DNA of 16,305 bases from CAZRXG01 sp964603985 (lineage in GTDB: Bacteria > Chloroflexota > Anaerolineae > Aggregatilineales > UBA3940): assembly GCA_964603985.1 (NCBI GenBank), contig CAZRXG010000064.1, positions 1-16,305 of the forward strand. Reading direction: 5' to 3'. Both the position numbers and the translations under genes were made by a program. The notes below the pieces were generated by a model. It was not told the origin of the DNA and did no database searches. It saw only the letters and a list, made by a program, of their open reading frames with translations. How positions within the stretch are numbered: the first letter of the stretch is position 1; each line of letters starts with the position of its first letter. Below, piece after piece: positions 1 to 6,629 of this stretch.

Positions 1-811
1 CGTGCCCGGCTCCGGCCCGATGGGCCGCGTCGTGCGCGCCGACGTGGAGGCTTTCAAGGAGGGCGCGCCTGCTGCGCCCGCCGCTCCGCGCCCGATGCCG
101 TCCTTCACGCCGATCGTCTCCGGCCCAGAGGATACGGAGGTCCCGACCCCGCGCCTGCGCCAGCGCATCGGCGCGCGCATGGTCGAGAGCAAGCAGACCG
201 TCCCCCACTTCTACGTGACGACCGAGATCGACATGGAGGGCGCGCTCAACCTGCGCAAGGAGCTGAACGAGCGCCGCGACCCCGACGACAAGATCTCGGT
301 CAACGACATGATCGTCAAGGCGGCGGCCATCGCCCTGCGCGACTTCCCCAACATCAACGCCTCCTACAACGGCGAGACCATCATCCGCCACAACCGGATC
401 AACGTCGGCCTCGCGGTCGCGATTGAGGGCGGCCTGCTCAACGTGGTCAGCAAGGACGCCGACGTGACGCCGCTGACGATGATGGCCCGCCTGCACCGCG
501 AGATGATCGCCCGCGCCCGCGAGGGCCGCATCAAGCCGGAGGATGTCGAGGGCGAGACCTTCACCGTCTCAAACCTGGGCGGCTACGATGTCGATCACTT
601 CATCGCCATCATCAACCCGCCCGCCGCCGCCATCATGGCCGTCGGCACGGCCAGACAGGTGCCGGTCGTCGTCGAGGGCGAGCTGGGTGTCGGCTGGCGC
701 ATGAAGGCCACCATCAGCGCCGACCACCGCGTCACCGACGGCGTGGAAGCCGCCGAGTTCATGCAGAAGGTCAAGGAGATCCTTGAGGACCCGCTCAGGC
801 TGCTGATGTAG
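1..811 (+). CDS. 2-oxoacid dehydrogenase E2 component (dihydrolipoamide acyltransferase), 5' truncated by window edge
   Basis: This is the C-terminal part of the acyltransferase core of a pyruvate, branched-chain or acetoin dehydrogenase complex, which moves an acyl group from lipoamide to CoA in the cytoplasm. The first ~18 visible residues (GSGPMGRVVRADVEAF) match the end of the peripheral E1/E3-binding domain, and a Pro/Ala linker follows. The catalytic domain runs from about residue 48 to the end and contains HFYVTTEID, the NINASYNGE region and the active-site motif DHRVTDG, with catalytic His at visible residue 242 and Asp at 246. The lipoyl domain expected upstream lies outside the window, so the GTG at base 2 is not the start. 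The gene ends TAG at 809-811. No E1 or E3 gene is visible, so substrate specificity cannot be decided. The family call is firm. Confidence 0.95.
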   Translation, partial: VPGSGPMGRVVRADVEAFKEGAPAAPAAPRPMPSFTPIVSGPEDTEVPTPRLRQRIGARMVESKQTVPHFYVTTEIDMEGALNLRKELNERRDPDDKISVNDMIVKAAAIALRDFPNINASYNGETIIRHNRINVGLAVAIEGGLLNVVSKDADVTPLTMMARLHREMIARAREGRIKPEDVEGETFTVSNLGGYDVDHFIAIINPPAAAIMAVGTARQVPVVVEGELGVGWRMKATISADHRVTDGVEAAEFMQKVKEILEDPLRLLM

Positions 812-835
812 GTAATAGCTCCATCCCTTTTTCGG

Positions 836-864
836 TTAACACAGGGCTACACTTCCTGTACAAT
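836..864 (+). promoter_or_regulatory. Sigma-70 type promoter for the YIP1-like gene
   Basis: TTAACA (836-841) and TACAAT (859-864) are separated by exactly 17 bases. Each differs from consensus by one base. A start near 871 would give a leader of about 30 bases before the ATG at 903. Confidence 0.7.
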
Positions 865-902
865 GGGTGTAGTCCTGTTCGTTTTTGGAGAGGGGGGATG
901 TC

Positions 903-1565
903 ATGTCCGAAGAGTCAGGCGCTCCTGCCGAATTGGAGACACTTCCCTGGTACAAAGTATGGTCGGATGCACTCACTAAACCCTCGGTCGAGACCTACGA
1001 ACGGCTCATACGCGATCCCAATGCCAACCCCTTCAAAGCTGTTTTGTGGGTGTTCGTCGCCGCGATGATCATCAATGGCATAGAAGCGGTGCTGGTACCG
1101 TTGCTTGTAATGGGGGGTGGGATCTTCAAGTCTGCGTCGTTCGCGGTAGTTGGCGATCTGTGTGTCGCTCCACTTAGTTTCGGCTTCCTGACACTGGCGA
1201 TCTTTGTTTTGGGCGTGGGCATCATCCACGCGATTGCGCAAGCTCTTGGTGGGACCGGGACGTACTCACAGATGCTGTACGCTTTTGGTGCGTTTTTCGC
1301 TCCCCTCATTCTTCTATCGGCAGCGGCCAATCTTGTGCCATACGTGGAGGGGGCAGCAGGCATTGCCGTGTGGATATTTGGCGTCTTCCTCAGCATCCGG
1401 GCCGTACAGGCCGTGCACGGCTCCAAGGGGTGGGGGAAGGCTCTCGCATCCACCGTGCCTGTCGTCGTGGGCGTCTTCGTCCTCGTCACCGTGACGGTGA
1501 TTCTCATACTCACTTTCGCAGGCCCGGTTATCAACACCGTCCTCTCGAATATGATTCAGGATTGA
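903..1565 (+). CDS. YIP1-family five-helix membrane protein
   Basis: The 220-residue product has a polar N-terminus (about 1-45, including a TYERLIRDPNANPF stretch) followed by five hydrophobic segments at roughly 46-71, 92-115, 125-145, 151-170 and 184-206. This is the layout of bacterial YIP1-domain proteins, as are the polar YSQMLYAFG stretch before helix 3 and the IRAVQAVHG stretch after helix 4. Bacterial YIP1 proteins are integral membrane proteins without an assigned biochemical role. I chose the ATG at 903 because a GGAGAGGGGGG ribosome site (887-897) sits just upstream; the in-frame TTG at 885 lies before that site. The gene stands alone behind its own promoter. No terminator is obvious after it. 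The family call rests on topology and general resemblance. Confidence 0.7.
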   Translation: MSEESGAPAELETLPWYKVWSDALTKPSVETYERLIRDPNANPFKAVLWVFVAAMIINGIEAVLVPLLVMGGGIFKSASFAVVGDLCVAPLSFGFLTLAIFVLGVGIIHAIAQALGGTGTYSQMLYAFGAFFAPLILLSAAANLVPYVEGAAGIAVWIFGVFLSIRAVQAVHGSKGWGKALASTVPVVVGVFVLVTVTVILILTFAGPVINTVLSNMIQD

Positions 1566-1823
1566 GTCTGGGGCAGGTCCGTGACAAAAGCGGCGTCGCG
1601 CCCGCTTGGTGGGGGATGGCGCTCAAGCTATATATGGGGCAGTGTGGGCAGCGGGGTAACTCAGTGATGCGCCAAGAGAGCGCGCCGCGAAGTGGTCTGG
1701 TCTTGCGGTGGCGCGGGTTGATGCGATCCAAAGGCGGCAACGCGCATCCATCGGCCCGCACCGGGGTGCGTCAAGGCCGCGCGGGTACGGAGAAAGTTTA
1801 TTCTTCGCCCTGGTGAACAGGAC
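1566..1823. other. Intergenic stretch without a recognisable gene
   Basis: These 258 bases lie between the YIP1-like gene and a convergent minus-strand gene. Short open frames exist on both strands but have low-complexity, Arg/Pro-rich translations and no ribosome sites. No hairpin with a T-run, tRNA or repeat was found. Base composition changes from GC-rich to AT-richer near 1800. Confidence 0.5.
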
Positions 1824-2384
1824 TCAATATACCAAGTCCTCGATCTTCCTAGTATCTGTGAGGATACCGTATTTTTTTAATGTCTTTGAGGCTTCCTCTT
1901 TTGCTTCAGGATACTTTCGAACGTAGTAATCATACATCCTCCTGTCATCCTCATGAAACGGTTTCCCATCTCCTGTTATTTCCCGCTCTATGGGCAACAG
2001 GATACCTAAGAGGGTCTCGACTTGTTGATCGTGTACATATGATCTTATGGCTTTGTCCCCAAGTGGCCCATTCACTTTTAACTGATGAATACGATAGAAG
2101 TATGATTTTAATAAGCGGCGGCCCCTATCGAGGTCGGCAAAGTTAGTGCCCCGGAGTTTTCCTTCAGCTAGTTGTGCCCTGTGTCCCGCCCATTCCTTAG
2201 CAAACTCCTCTTTGCTCCGGTGTCGCCAGCCTCTTAGCTCCCTCTCGGCGTCGAGTATTTCGGGTGTGAAGAAACGGTCAACTAAGCTGTTTAATGCTTG
2301 TATCCAAAAACTTCTTCTCGATATGTACAAGGCAATGCCGGATAAGGCAAATGATAGAAGAGAGATAGCTATTTCGATACCCAC
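1824..2384 (-). CDS. Unrecognised protein with one N-terminal membrane helix
   Basis: The 186-residue product begins with a hydrophobic helix (about residues 4-22, IEIAISLLSFALSGIALYI) and then a charged, mostly helical domain with many Glu, Lys, Arg and Tyr residues, such as RRMYDYYVRKYPEAKEE near the C-terminus. This is the plan of several small bacterial anchor proteins (DUF4760-like in outline), but I do not recognise the family. The start is GTG at 2384 with a good ribosome site AGAGGGGG at 2393-2400. The gene is visibly AT-richer than its neighbours and uses more A/T-ending codons, next to a toxin-antitoxin pair, so recent acquisition is plausible. No function is assigned. Confidence 0.65.
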   Translation of the reverse strand: MGIEIAISLLSFALSGIALYISRRSFWIQALNSLVDRFFTPEILDAERELRGWRHRSKEEFAKEWAGHRAQLAEGKLRGTNFADLDRGRRLLKSYFYRIHQLKVNGPLGDKAIRSYVHDQQVETLLGILLPIEREITGDGKPFHEDDRRMYDYYVRKYPEAKEEASKTLKKYGILTDTRKIEDLVY

Positions 2385-2407
2385 TGCGAAAACCCCCTCT
2401 TGGCAAC

Positions 2408-2427
2408 AGAGAGATTAATCCCTCTCT
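2408..2427. promoter_or_regulatory. Inverted repeat upstream of the 1824-2384 gene
   Basis: AGAGAGATTAATCCCTCTCT has 6-base complementary arms (AGAGAG and CTCTCT) around an ATTAAT core. It lies 7 bases upstream of the ribosome site of the minus-strand gene. It could be an operator or a 5'-leader hairpin; nothing else supports either. Confidence 0.3.
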
Positions 2428-2543
2428 AGAAGCATTCTACCGGCTCTCATAAGCCCCTGCACCGTGCGCTGGATCTCGCCTTTCTCTCGCAGCCACAGCA
2501 CGTTCTCGCCAGCGCACGCTTCCAATTCGTGGGTATTTAGTAT
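2415..2543 (-). pseudogene. Possible coding remnant in frame after the hepT stop
   Basis: Reading past the hepT TGA (2544-2546) in the same frame gives 42 uninterrupted codons to a TAA at 2415-2417. The translation looks protein-like, with ENVLWLREKGEIQ followed by RTVQGLMRAGRMLLERD. No ribosome site or good start precedes it. It may be the tail of a gene lost when this patch was assembled, or chance. I do not recognise it. Confidence 0.25.
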
Positions 2544-2906
2544 TCACGCCCCGTCCCCCGCTTCCTCGCCCAATTCAGCCAGCATGGCTTCCACCGCTGC
2601 CTTGAGGACAGGCGTATCCTCTTCGACAATACGCCAGACGACGGCCAGGTCGATCCGGTCGTAGTCATGGATCAGCACGTCGCGGAAGCCCGCGATCTGC
2701 CGCCAGGGAATGTCCGGGTGCTTACCTGTCAATTCCGGTTCAAGCCGTTTGACGATCTCGCCGATCACCTCGTAAGCGCGAACGACCACATCCTGCACGA
2801 TGAAGGATTCCAGGAAGGCGTCGCGCCCGCCCTCGGTCACCACTTCGACGCGCCGGATGCGCTCCAGGATGTCGGTGAGATACAGGCGCTGCCGTCCAAC
2901 GTTCAC
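2544..2906 (-). CDS. hepT: HepT-like HEPN toxin (DUF86 family), type VII toxin-antitoxin
   Basis: The 120-residue all-helical HEPN protein is the RNase toxin of a type VII system. The defining RX4HXY motif is intact (RDVLIHDY; Arg75, His80, Tyr82), preceded by the typical IPWRQIAGFRDVLIH context and the ESFIVQDVVVRAYEVIGEIVKRL helix. In studied systems HEPN toxins cut tRNA or other RNA, and the partner nucleotidyltransferase silences the toxin by adding AMP to the motif tyrosine. That tyrosine is present here (Tyr82). The start codon overlaps the end of the antitoxin gene by four bases (ATGA, 2903-2906), so the two are translationally coupled. Length is normal and all key residues are kept, so the toxin is probably functional. 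Confidence 0.93.
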   Translation of the reverse strand: MNVGRQRLYLTDILERIRRVEVVTEGGRDAFLESFIVQDVVVRAYEVIGEIVKRLEPELTGKHPDIPWRQIAGFRDVLIHDYDRIDLAVVWRIVEEDTPVLKAAVEAMLAELGEEAGDGA

Positions 2907-3217
2907 AGGGGCACAGCCTCCCGCAGCACGTCCGGCCTCAGCTCATCGCGTAGAAAAGGCTCGTTGACCACGTCAACCTTACACCCAAGCAGCTCCTCCA
3001 CGTCCTGCTTCAAGCCAATCTGATCCCACAGGGTGTAGTCGGGGGCGAACGTGACCAGGAGGTCAACGTCGCTGCCTTCGGCGGCCTCACCGCGTGCCAC
3101 CGAGCCAAATACGCGCACGTTGGACGCCCCATACTTTTTAGCCAGCTTCAGGATTTCCTCGCGTTTGTCGGCCAGCAATTTGTCGATTCCCGGTCTGCGT
3201 TTCTGTGCTTCAGCCAT
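2903..3217 (-). CDS. mntA: MntA-like minimal nucleotidyltransferase antitoxin
   Basis: The 104-residue protein has the minimal nucleotidyltransferase signature GSX10DXD (Gly38-Ser39, then Asp50 and Asp52, in GSVARGEAAEGSDVDLLV) and a third acidic residue in KVDVV (Asp82). This is the antitoxin of the HepT/MntA pair, which uses ATP to adenylylate the toxin. Its order is antitoxin first, toxin second, with a four-base overlap. The ribosome site AGGAGAAGG lies 5 bases before the ATG at 3217. No confident promoter is seen in 3218-3340. A free-standing MNT protein of another function is unlikely given the HEPN partner. Confidence 0.93.
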   Translation of the reverse strand: MAEAQKRRPGIDKLLADKREEILKLAKKYGASNVRVFGSVARGEAAEGSDVDLLVTFAPDYTLWDQIGLKQDVEELLGCKVDVVNEPFLRDELRPDVLREAVPL

Positions 3218-3336
3218 CGTTACCTTCTCCTGACCCGGCAGGATGTGTTGCTATGTCCTCAGTCTATCACACCCTGGAAACACAGTGCGAATCTATTACA
3301 CAGCCCCCCCCACTTCCTGAACGCTGGCCTATCGGC

Positions 3337-3342
3337 TATACT
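3337..3342 (+). promoter_or_regulatory. Candidate -10 box for the RuBisCO-like operon
   Basis: TATACT lies about 40 bases before the ATG at 3383. The hexamer 17 bases upstream (TTCCTG, 3314-3319) is a poor -35, so this is a weak call. It is the only good -10 in the interval. Confidence 0.4.
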
Positions 3343-3382
3343 AGACCGCGCATACCCTACCACACAGCGAGGGCCGAATCAC

Positions 3383-4540
3383 ATGACGCTGCCACAAAGA
3401 CTATCCGTGCCAAACCTGTCCGGCGAGCGGTTCCGCGTGCGCTACCTGCTGACCGGCACCGAGGAGGAGGCGCGCGCCACGGCGGAGGTCGTCTGCGTCG
3501 AGCAAACCGCCGAGTTCCCCGCCGCGCTGATCCCCGACGGCGACATCCGCGACCACATCGTGGGGCAGCTTGAGGACTTCGAGGCGAGCGGCGCGGGGCG
3601 CGGCGTGGAACGCTTCGCGGCGACGATCAGCTTCGCCGTCGAGAGCGCCGGGAGCGACCTGCCGCAGTTGTTCAACCTGCTGCTGGGCACCACCAGCCTG
3701 CAGTCGGGGATCCGGGTTGACCGCTTCGAGCTGCCGGACAGCCTGCTGGCGCTTTACCGGGGGCCGCGCTTCGGGCAGCGGGGCTGGCGCGAAGTTCTCC
3801 ACGTCCCCGACCGCCCGCTGCTGTGCACCGCGATCAAGCCGATGGGCCTCTCACCGGAGCATCTGGCCGACATGGCCTACCGGTGCGCGTTGGGCGGCCT
3901 GGACATCATCAAGGACGATCACGGGATCACAGATCTGGCCTTCTGCCCCTTCGAGGAGCGCGTCGAGCGCTGCGCCGAGGCGGTCGCAAAGGCCAACCGG
4001 GAGACCGGCCTGCACTGCGTCTACGCGGCCAACGTCACCACGTCAGCCGACCGCATCGTCGAGCGCGCGCTGTTCGCGAAACAGGCCGGGGCGGGGGCGC
4101 TGATGATCGCGCCGGGGCTGACGGGCTTCGACGCGATGCGCCAACTGGCCGACGATGCGCGGATCGGCCTACCCATCCTGAGCCACCCGACCTTCTGCGG
4201 GAGCCTGGTGTTCCACCCCAACGGCGGCTTCTCGCACTACGCCTTCTACGGGCAGATGCACCGCCTGGCCGGGGCCGACGCCAGCATCTACGCCAACTAC
4301 GGCGGGCGCTTCTCGGTCAGCCGGGAGGACTGCCAGACGATCATCGACGGCTGCCGCGACCCGATGGGACACATCAAGCCTATCCACCCGGTCCCCGGCG
4401 GCGGCATGACGTTCAAGCGCATCCCGGAGCTACGTGAGATGTACGGCAGCGAGGTGATCTTCCTGGTGGGCGGCGGGCTGCACTCGGCCGGCGACGACCT
4501 GGCAGCGAACGTCCGGCAGTTCCTCAAGCTGGTGCAGTAA
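3383..4540 (+). CDS. RuBisCO-like protein (form IV RLP)
   Basis: The 385-residue protein has the two-domain plan of the RuBisCO large subunit: an N-terminal alpha/beta domain (about 1-140) and a TIM barrel with AIKPMGLS (Lys152 at the place of spinach Lys175), GGLDIIKDDHG (Lys177, Asp178, Asp179), SHPTFCGS and a C-terminal VGGGLH. It is not a CO2-fixing enzyme: the metal-binding Glu204 position is His180, the second Lys of KPK is Met, and the loop 6 lysine region reads NYGGRFSVS. KDDHG occurs in some form IV groups, including, as I recall, those acting on branched sugar acids. The substrate here is unknown. ATG 3383 follows GCGAGGG (3367-3373); the open frame upstream is unrelated in style. 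It heads an operon with YjbQ and a HAD-like gene. Confidence 0.93.
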   Translation: MTLPQRLSVPNLSGERFRVRYLLTGTEEEARATAEVVCVEQTAEFPAALIPDGDIRDHIVGQLEDFEASGAGRGVERFAATISFAVESAGSDLPQLFNLLLGTTSLQSGIRVDRFELPDSLLALYRGPRFGQRGWREVLHVPDRPLLCTAIKPMGLSPEHLADMAYRCALGGLDIIKDDHGITDLAFCPFEERVERCAEAVAKANRETGLHCVYAANVTTSADRIVERALFAKQAGAGALMIAPGLTGFDAMRQLADDARIGLPILSHPTFCGSLVFHPNGGFSHYAFYGQMHRLAGADASIYANYGGRFSVSREDCQTIIDGCRDPMGHIKPIHPVPGGGMTFKRIPELREMYGSEVIFLVGGGLHSAGDDLAANVRQFLKLVQ

Positions 4541-4561
4541 GCGGTTGCGCGGGGTGCTGAC

Positions 4562-4978
4562 ATGGTTCTCACGGAGAAACTGACGCTCGTATCCGAGGGC
4601 GGCTTCTACGCCATCAACGTCACCGAGCAGGTGCGCGCGGTGGTCAAGGCGGCGGGGATCCGGGAAGGATCGGCGCTGGTCTTTTACCGCCACACGACCG
4701 GCGCGGTGATGATCGTCGAGCACGACGCGGGCATCCTGGTCGACCTGGAGGACGTGCTCGAAAAGATCGTGCCGGTGGCCCACGACTACAAGCACCACCT
4801 GCGCGGCTTCGACACCAACGGCGCGGCCCACATCCGGACGGCGCTGCTGAGCGTGTCGGTGACGGTGCCGGTCGTCGACGGCGACCTGCTGCTGGGGACG
4901 TACCAGGAGATCGTGGTGGTGGACATGGAACCGGAGGGCCGCCCGCGCACGGTCATCGTCCAGGTGATGGGCGAATGA
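4562..4978 (+). CDS. YjbQ family protein (UPF0047)
   Basis: The 138-residue protein is full length for the YjbQ/UPF0047 family. Diagnostic motifs in order are VFYRHTTGAVMIVE (about 41-54), HDYKHH (about 74-79), GAAHIRTALL (about 87-96) and LLLGTYQEIVVVD (about 109-121). Conserved histidines in HTTGA, KHH and AHIR form the likely active or metal site. E. coli YjbQ has a reported weak thiamine-phosphate synthase activity, but the true role of the family is not settled. The gene starts 21 bases after the RuBisCO-like gene and overlaps the next gene by four bases, so it belongs to that operon. Its role there may be enzymatic processing of a phosphorylated intermediate; that is inference. Confidence 0.92.
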   Translation: MVLTEKLTLVSEGGFYAINVTEQVRAVVKAAGIREGSALVFYRHTTGAVMIVEHDAGILVDLEDVLEKIVPVAHDYKHHLRGFDTNGAAHIRTALLSVSVTVPVVDGDLLLGTYQEIVVVDMEPEGRPRTVIVQVMGE

Positions 4979-5601
4979 GCGAACAGCGCATCAAGCGCTT
5001 CGTGTTCTGGGTGGGCGGCGTCGTCCTCCCGGCGGCATCGGAGGCAGCGCTGGCGATCCTCGCGCCGGAGCGGGCGGGGGACATCGACCTGCGGCTCAGG
5101 CTGCTCGACCTGGAGAAGGAGCTGTGCTTTGGGGCGCTGGACGCGGAGGCGTTCTGCCGGGGCGCGGTCGAGGCGAGCGGCGCATCGCTGGCCCCCGGCG
5201 ACCTGCTGGACGCGCTGGCGGCGCGCGTCGAGCCGCTGCCCGGCATGCCAAAGCTGATCGGCGAGCTGGCCGCGACGGTCGAGATGGCGCTGGCGTCGGA
5301 CTACCCGCGCCGCTGGCTGGAACCGGCGCTGGAGCAGGGCAGGTTGGCGCGTTGGTTCGCGGACGAGCGGGCCTTCGTGATCGCCGAGCGAGGAGTACCT
5401 GCCGACTCCGGCGTGCTGTTCGAGGCGCTGGTAGGCAGCGGGGTGATCACGCCGGGAAGCAGCCTGTGGATCGACCACAACCCGGCGCGGACGGCGGTCG
5501 CGCTGCGGCGGGGAATCGACGCGGGGATCTTCGTGGACGCGGGCCGCCTGTACCGTGACCTGGGGCTGTGGGGCCTGGTGCCGTTCGGCAGCAGGTTGTG
5601 A
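4975..5601 (+). CDS. HAD-fold protein lacking the catalytic aspartate (likely pseudoenzyme)
   Basis: The 208-residue protein keeps the outline of a HAD subfamily IA hydrolase: an N-terminal FVFWVGGVVLP strand-loop, a helical cap (about 18-90), a motif II position at ALASDYP (Ser108), and a motif IV SLWIDHNPARTAVALRRGIDAGIF (Asp167) with the usual following helix. In active members motif I reads FDxGGV; here the nucleophile Asp is Trp12. The motif III lysine before the P-rich turn is also missing (AERGVPADSG). Phosphatase activity by the normal mechanism is therefore unlikely. It overlaps yjbQ by ATGA (4975-4978), so it is tightly coupled to the RuBisCO-like operon. It may be a binding or regulatory subunit. 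The fold call is by pattern only. Confidence 0.75.
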   Translation: MSEQRIKRFVFWVGGVVLPAASEAALAILAPERAGDIDLRLRLLDLEKELCFGALDAEAFCRGAVEASGASLAPGDLLDALAARVEPLPGMPKLIGELAATVEMALASDYPRRWLEPALEQGRLARWFADERAFVIAERGVPADSGVLFEALVGSGVITPGSSLWIDHNPARTAVALRRGIDAGIFVDAGRLYRDLGLWGLVPFGSRL

Positions 5602-5635
5602 GGGGTTAGCGCTTGTGGATCTATGGGATTCAATC

Positions 5636-5662
5636 CGCAGATGACGCAGATTACGCGGATTT
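5636..5662 (+). repeat. 9-bp tandem array, three units
   Basis: Three adjacent nonamers CGCAGATGA, CGCAGATTA and CGCGGATTT lie in the intergenic space after the HAD-like gene. Similar CGCAGATTA-type arrays occur as dispersed intergenic repeats in many bacterial genomes. No function is known. Confidence 0.6.
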
Positions 5663-5722
5663 CACAGCCTTCTCGCCCGTGCTGTGTGGCCCGGTGACGT
5701 TCAACTGCGTAACTCTTGAAGA

Positions 5723-6409
5723 TCATTGACCTATACGGAACCGCCTTCGCAGTTCGGCCCGCGCCTTCAACCGCCGGATCAACGTAACCACGGCGATCAA
5801 CAGGGCGAGTGCCGTCGAGCCGCAAATCGCTGCCGCGCCGAGGATCAGCGGCTGCGTGGATGGGGCGGCGGTCTTGAACAGGTCGCCGAGCAGCTCGCGG
5901 GCGACCTCCTGCTCAAAGCCTATCCCGACGGCCAGCACGATCTCCGGCTCCTGCGTCCCTGGCGGGTAGTGGCAGTCCAGGGTGTACGTCCCCGGAAGGG
6001 CGATGGTGAACGTCCAGATGGCGATGCCCTCCAGATCGTCAAACGCGTACGTGTTTGAGCCGGGAAACGGAGTCAGCTCGACTGACGACCCCCGCAGGCC
6101 GGTAAGCGTGCATTCCAGGCCCGGGAACTGCTCCCCGGTCGCATACTCGACGCCGTTGACCACGCTGTTGTACTCGTAGTAGATGGTATAGAGACCGGCC
6201 TTGTCCAGCTCGAGATCGTGCTCGCCCGGCACGACGACCTGGGTGAGATCGTAAGTGACCTCGCCGGGAGGGGGCGGCTCCCACTGAAGCTGCTGGAGAT
6301 CCCGCCAGCCCATGTAGAGCAGAACCCCGCCCAGCATGCAGCCAAATACCAGGATCAACGCCGCGAGGAGGTACATCCCCCGGCCAGGCTGTATCGACTC
6401 TTCGATCAT
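5723..6409 (-). CDS. Unrecognised envelope protein with two membrane helices
   Basis: The 228-residue product has a hydrophobic helix at about 12-34, an extracytoplasmic domain of about 150 residues and a second helix at about 187-211 ending in a basic tail (RRLKARAELRRRFRIGQ), so the C-terminus is cytoplasmic. The central domain is beta-rich with short GxYT motifs (AGLYTIYYEYNS, LPGTYTLDC) and two cysteines (Cys100, Cys146) that could form a disulfide. It resembles no family I can name. I chose ATG 6409, preceded by AAGGGGG five bases away, over the in-frame GTG at 6445. Promoter and two inverted repeats lie upstream. Part of this gene is duplicated and decayed at 7077-7306. Confidence 0.75.
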   Translation of the reverse strand: MIEESIQPGRGMYLLAALILVFGCMLGGVLLYMGWRDLQQLQWEPPPPGEVTYDLTQVVVPGEHDLELDKAGLYTIYYEYNSVVNGVEYATGEQFPGLECTLTGLRGSSVELTPFPGSNTYAFDDLEGIAIWTFTIALPGTYTLDCHYPPGTQEPEIVLAVGIGFEQEVARELLGDLFKTAAPSTQPLILGAAAICGSTALALLIAVVTLIRRLKARAELRRRFRIGQ

Positions 6410-6433
6410 TGCCACCCCCTTGAGAGCGCCACC

Positions 6434-6449
6434 CGGTGTGGTCACACCG
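6434..6449. promoter_or_regulatory. Inverted repeat IR2 in the leader of the envelope gene
   Basis: CGGTGTG-GT-CACACCG has perfect 7-base arms with a 2-base gap. It starts 4 bases from IR1 (6454-6467) and lies in the predicted 5' leader of the minus-strand gene. It could be a second operator half or an mRNA hairpin. Confidence 0.55.
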
Positions 6450-6453
6450 ATGC

Positions 6454-6467
6454 GGAATACGTATTCC
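6454..6467. promoter_or_regulatory. Perfect 14-bp palindrome at the predicted transcription start (IR1)
   Basis: GGAATACGTATTCC is fully self-complementary and begins just after the -10 box (6469-6474) of the minus-strand promoter, so it covers the expected start point. This is the classic place for a repressor site. Confidence 0.6.
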
Positions 6468-6468
6468 C

Positions 6469-6497
6469 ATTATCAGACAGCCGGCCCCATCTGTAAA
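6469..6497 (-). promoter_or_regulatory. Sigma-70 type promoter for the envelope gene
   Basis: On the minus strand TTTACA (6492-6497) and GATAAT (6469-6474) are separated by exactly 17 bases; each is one mismatch from consensus. The ATG is about 52 bases downstream of the expected start. Confidence 0.7.
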
Positions 6498-6571
6498 GCC
6501 ACACCGGAGCAGCCAACCCTGAACGTCGGTGGGGGATTGACGGATTTGCCGGAGTGCGATCTCCGATCCTG

Positions 6572-6600
6572 TTGCAAAATCCGCTGCAAATGGGTATCAT
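6572..6600 (+). promoter_or_regulatory. Promoter of the first cold-shock gene
   Basis: TTGCAA (6572-6577) and TATCAT (6595-6600) are 17 bases apart. The same block precedes the second cold-shock gene. An inverted repeat ATCCTA-AG-TAGGAT (6603-6616) overlaps the expected start and is absent from the second copy. Transcription from here gives a leader of about 130 bases. Confidence 0.65.
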
Positions 6601-6629
6601 ATATCCTAAGTAGGATGCAGGATGTAAGA

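Noticed and set aside
885..902. TTG start of the YIP1-like gene
   Set aside because: It overlaps the ribosome site that serves the ATG at 903.
1531..1761. Minus-strand small open frame after the YIP1-like gene
   Set aside because: Composition is Arg/Pro/Cys-rich and unlike a folded protein, with no ribosome site.
3245..3382. Upstream extension of the RuBisCO-like gene
   Set aside because: The extra ~46 residues are low-complexity and overlap the likely promoter; ATG 3383 has a ribosome site and fits the family.
3383..4540. Genuine CO2-fixing RuBisCO
   Set aside because: The Glu204-equivalent is His, the second Lys of the KPK motif is Met, and the loop 6 lysine context is absent; no small subunit or phosphoribulokinase is nearby.
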